Source of the DNA: Sorex araneus
Taxonomy: Eukaryota; Chordata; Mammalia; Eulipotyphla; Soricidae
Assembly (NCBI RefSeq): GCF_027595985.1
Contig: NC_073304.1
Coordinates: forward strand, 214,922,500 to 214,986,499
DNA length: 64,000 nucleotides
Direction: 5' to 3'
Shown: in pieces, positions 63,401 through 64,000 of the stretch
How the letters are laid out: each line of letters begins with the position of its first letter
Numbering within the stretch: the first letter of the stretch is position 1
Notes under the pieces: generated by a model
Told to the model about the DNA's origin: nothing
The model's input: the letters and a program-made list of their open reading frames with translations, nothing else
Database searches by the model: none
Made by a program: the position numbers and the translations under genes

Positions 63401-64000
63401 TCGCAGTATTGTTGGGGCATCTTGAGCTCGGGAGGTGGATTACATGTGTCCCAAGAGCGGAGTGCCTGGACTTGGGTACGCACAGCTTTTGGGGGCAGCT
63501 GTAGGCAAACCGGGTTATTTTTGGTGTGGGGAACTAATGCAGAGAATGGAACTTTGTTGAGGAGGAAACCTTCTGACTCCGCTAAACTCTGGCCATACTG
63601 GGAATGTGGGGCTCTAAGGGGGTCAGTGAGGAAGGCTGGCATTTGGATGGAATTGGGGGGGGTCGGGTGAGAAGGCCAGGCAGGCACAATGGTTGCATTG
63701 ACTCCTGGTTAAAAATTGCCAGGTTAAAGCCATTCTCTTTTAATTATACAAATTAATTATTTACTGTGCAGGTTGCTGTCCCAAAATAGCTTTTTTGATT
63801 GGCTGATGAAGGCAGGACTCCCCCTCACCCCCCAGTCACACACAGTAGAGCAGTCAAAACTGAGTGTGCAAGCCTCTGGGAGACAAGGAAGACCAAAACT
63901 GGGGTCAGTGACTGGTATGTCAGTATTTTATTTCTATCCCAAAAGGAAATAATTACATCTCCTAAATGTGGCCATCAGGGTGCCCATTATTGTCGGAACT

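Larger units (their letters stand above)
50551..64000. other. HOXB4-HOXB3 interval (HOXB3 coding exons not reached)
   Basis: 13.4 kb without any recognisable coding exon; no HOXB3 hexapeptide or homeodomain occurs. AT-rich candidate regulatory blocks lie at about 50840-51260, 51530-52340, 54730-54870, 56820-57180, 57540-57760 and 63100-63400. Simple repeats, one SINE (59099-59270) and a CpG island (61230-62060) are present. HOXB3 is known to have upstream non-coding exons, so parts of this interval are probably intron of long HOXB3 transcripts. Stretches such as 52400-54300, 55140-56600 and 59300-61000 show nothing I can name. Confidence 0.7.

Noticed and set aside
50551-64000. Searched for HOXB3 coding exons
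   Set aside because: No HOXB3 hexapeptide or homeodomain on either strand; coding exons must lie past the right edge.

Overview
This window is the central part of a mammalian HOXB cluster. Six Hox genes lie on the + strand in the order HOXB9, HOXB8, HOXB7, HOXB6, HOXB5, HOXB4, and the microRNA gene MIR10A sits between HOXB5 and HOXB4. All six have the usual vertebrate Hox structure: two coding exons, a short intron, and the homeodomain in exon 2. Every intron interrupts a codon after its first base (phase 1). Spliced lengths are 250, 243, 217, 224, 269 and 248 residues, which match or nearly match the human lengths as I remember them. No gene is visibly broken.

The gene content, gene order and near-human protein sequences show a placental mammal. 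One interspersed repeat was recognised in 64 kb, a tRNA-derived SINE at about 59099-59270. Its body resembles, from memory, the SINEs of shrews (Soricidae), so an insectivore is the best guess. This rests on one element and is not proof. The near absence of transposons is normal for Hox clusters.

Layout: 1-481 HOXB9 upstream region and leader; 482-3979 HOXB9; about 5.7-11.2 kb spacer with a strong CTCF-type site and a cluster of CDX/posterior-HOX sites; 11919-13541 HOXB8; 15819-18605 HOXB7; 19.2-28.0 kb spacer with a second, oppositely oriented CTCF-type site; 28134-29892 HOXB6; 32567-34108 HOXB5; 35.1-47.6 kb spacer with two DR5 retinoic-acid-response-like elements, an orphan CpG island and MIR10A; 47773-49375 HOXB4; 50.6-64.0 kb the HOXB4-HOXB3 interval. 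The HOXB3 coding exons lie beyond the right edge. The interval holds AT-rich candidate enhancers and a CpG island with a good splice donor.

The genes encode sequence-specific transcription factors that set axial identity. HOXB8 to HOXB4 carry the PBX-contacting hexapeptide; HOXB9 has the group-9 tryptophan variant. Post-transcriptional control is visible: HOXB8 carries the almost perfect miR-196 site known to direct mRNA cleavage, and the HOXB7 and HOXB6 3' UTRs each carry an 8-mer miR-196 seed match. I found no sign of a wholly new system. The observations most worth following are regulatory: the DR5 pair, the convergent CTCF pair, the palindromic TTTATAG element, the orphan CpG island upstream of MIR10A, and an upstream ATG overlapping the HOXB9 start.
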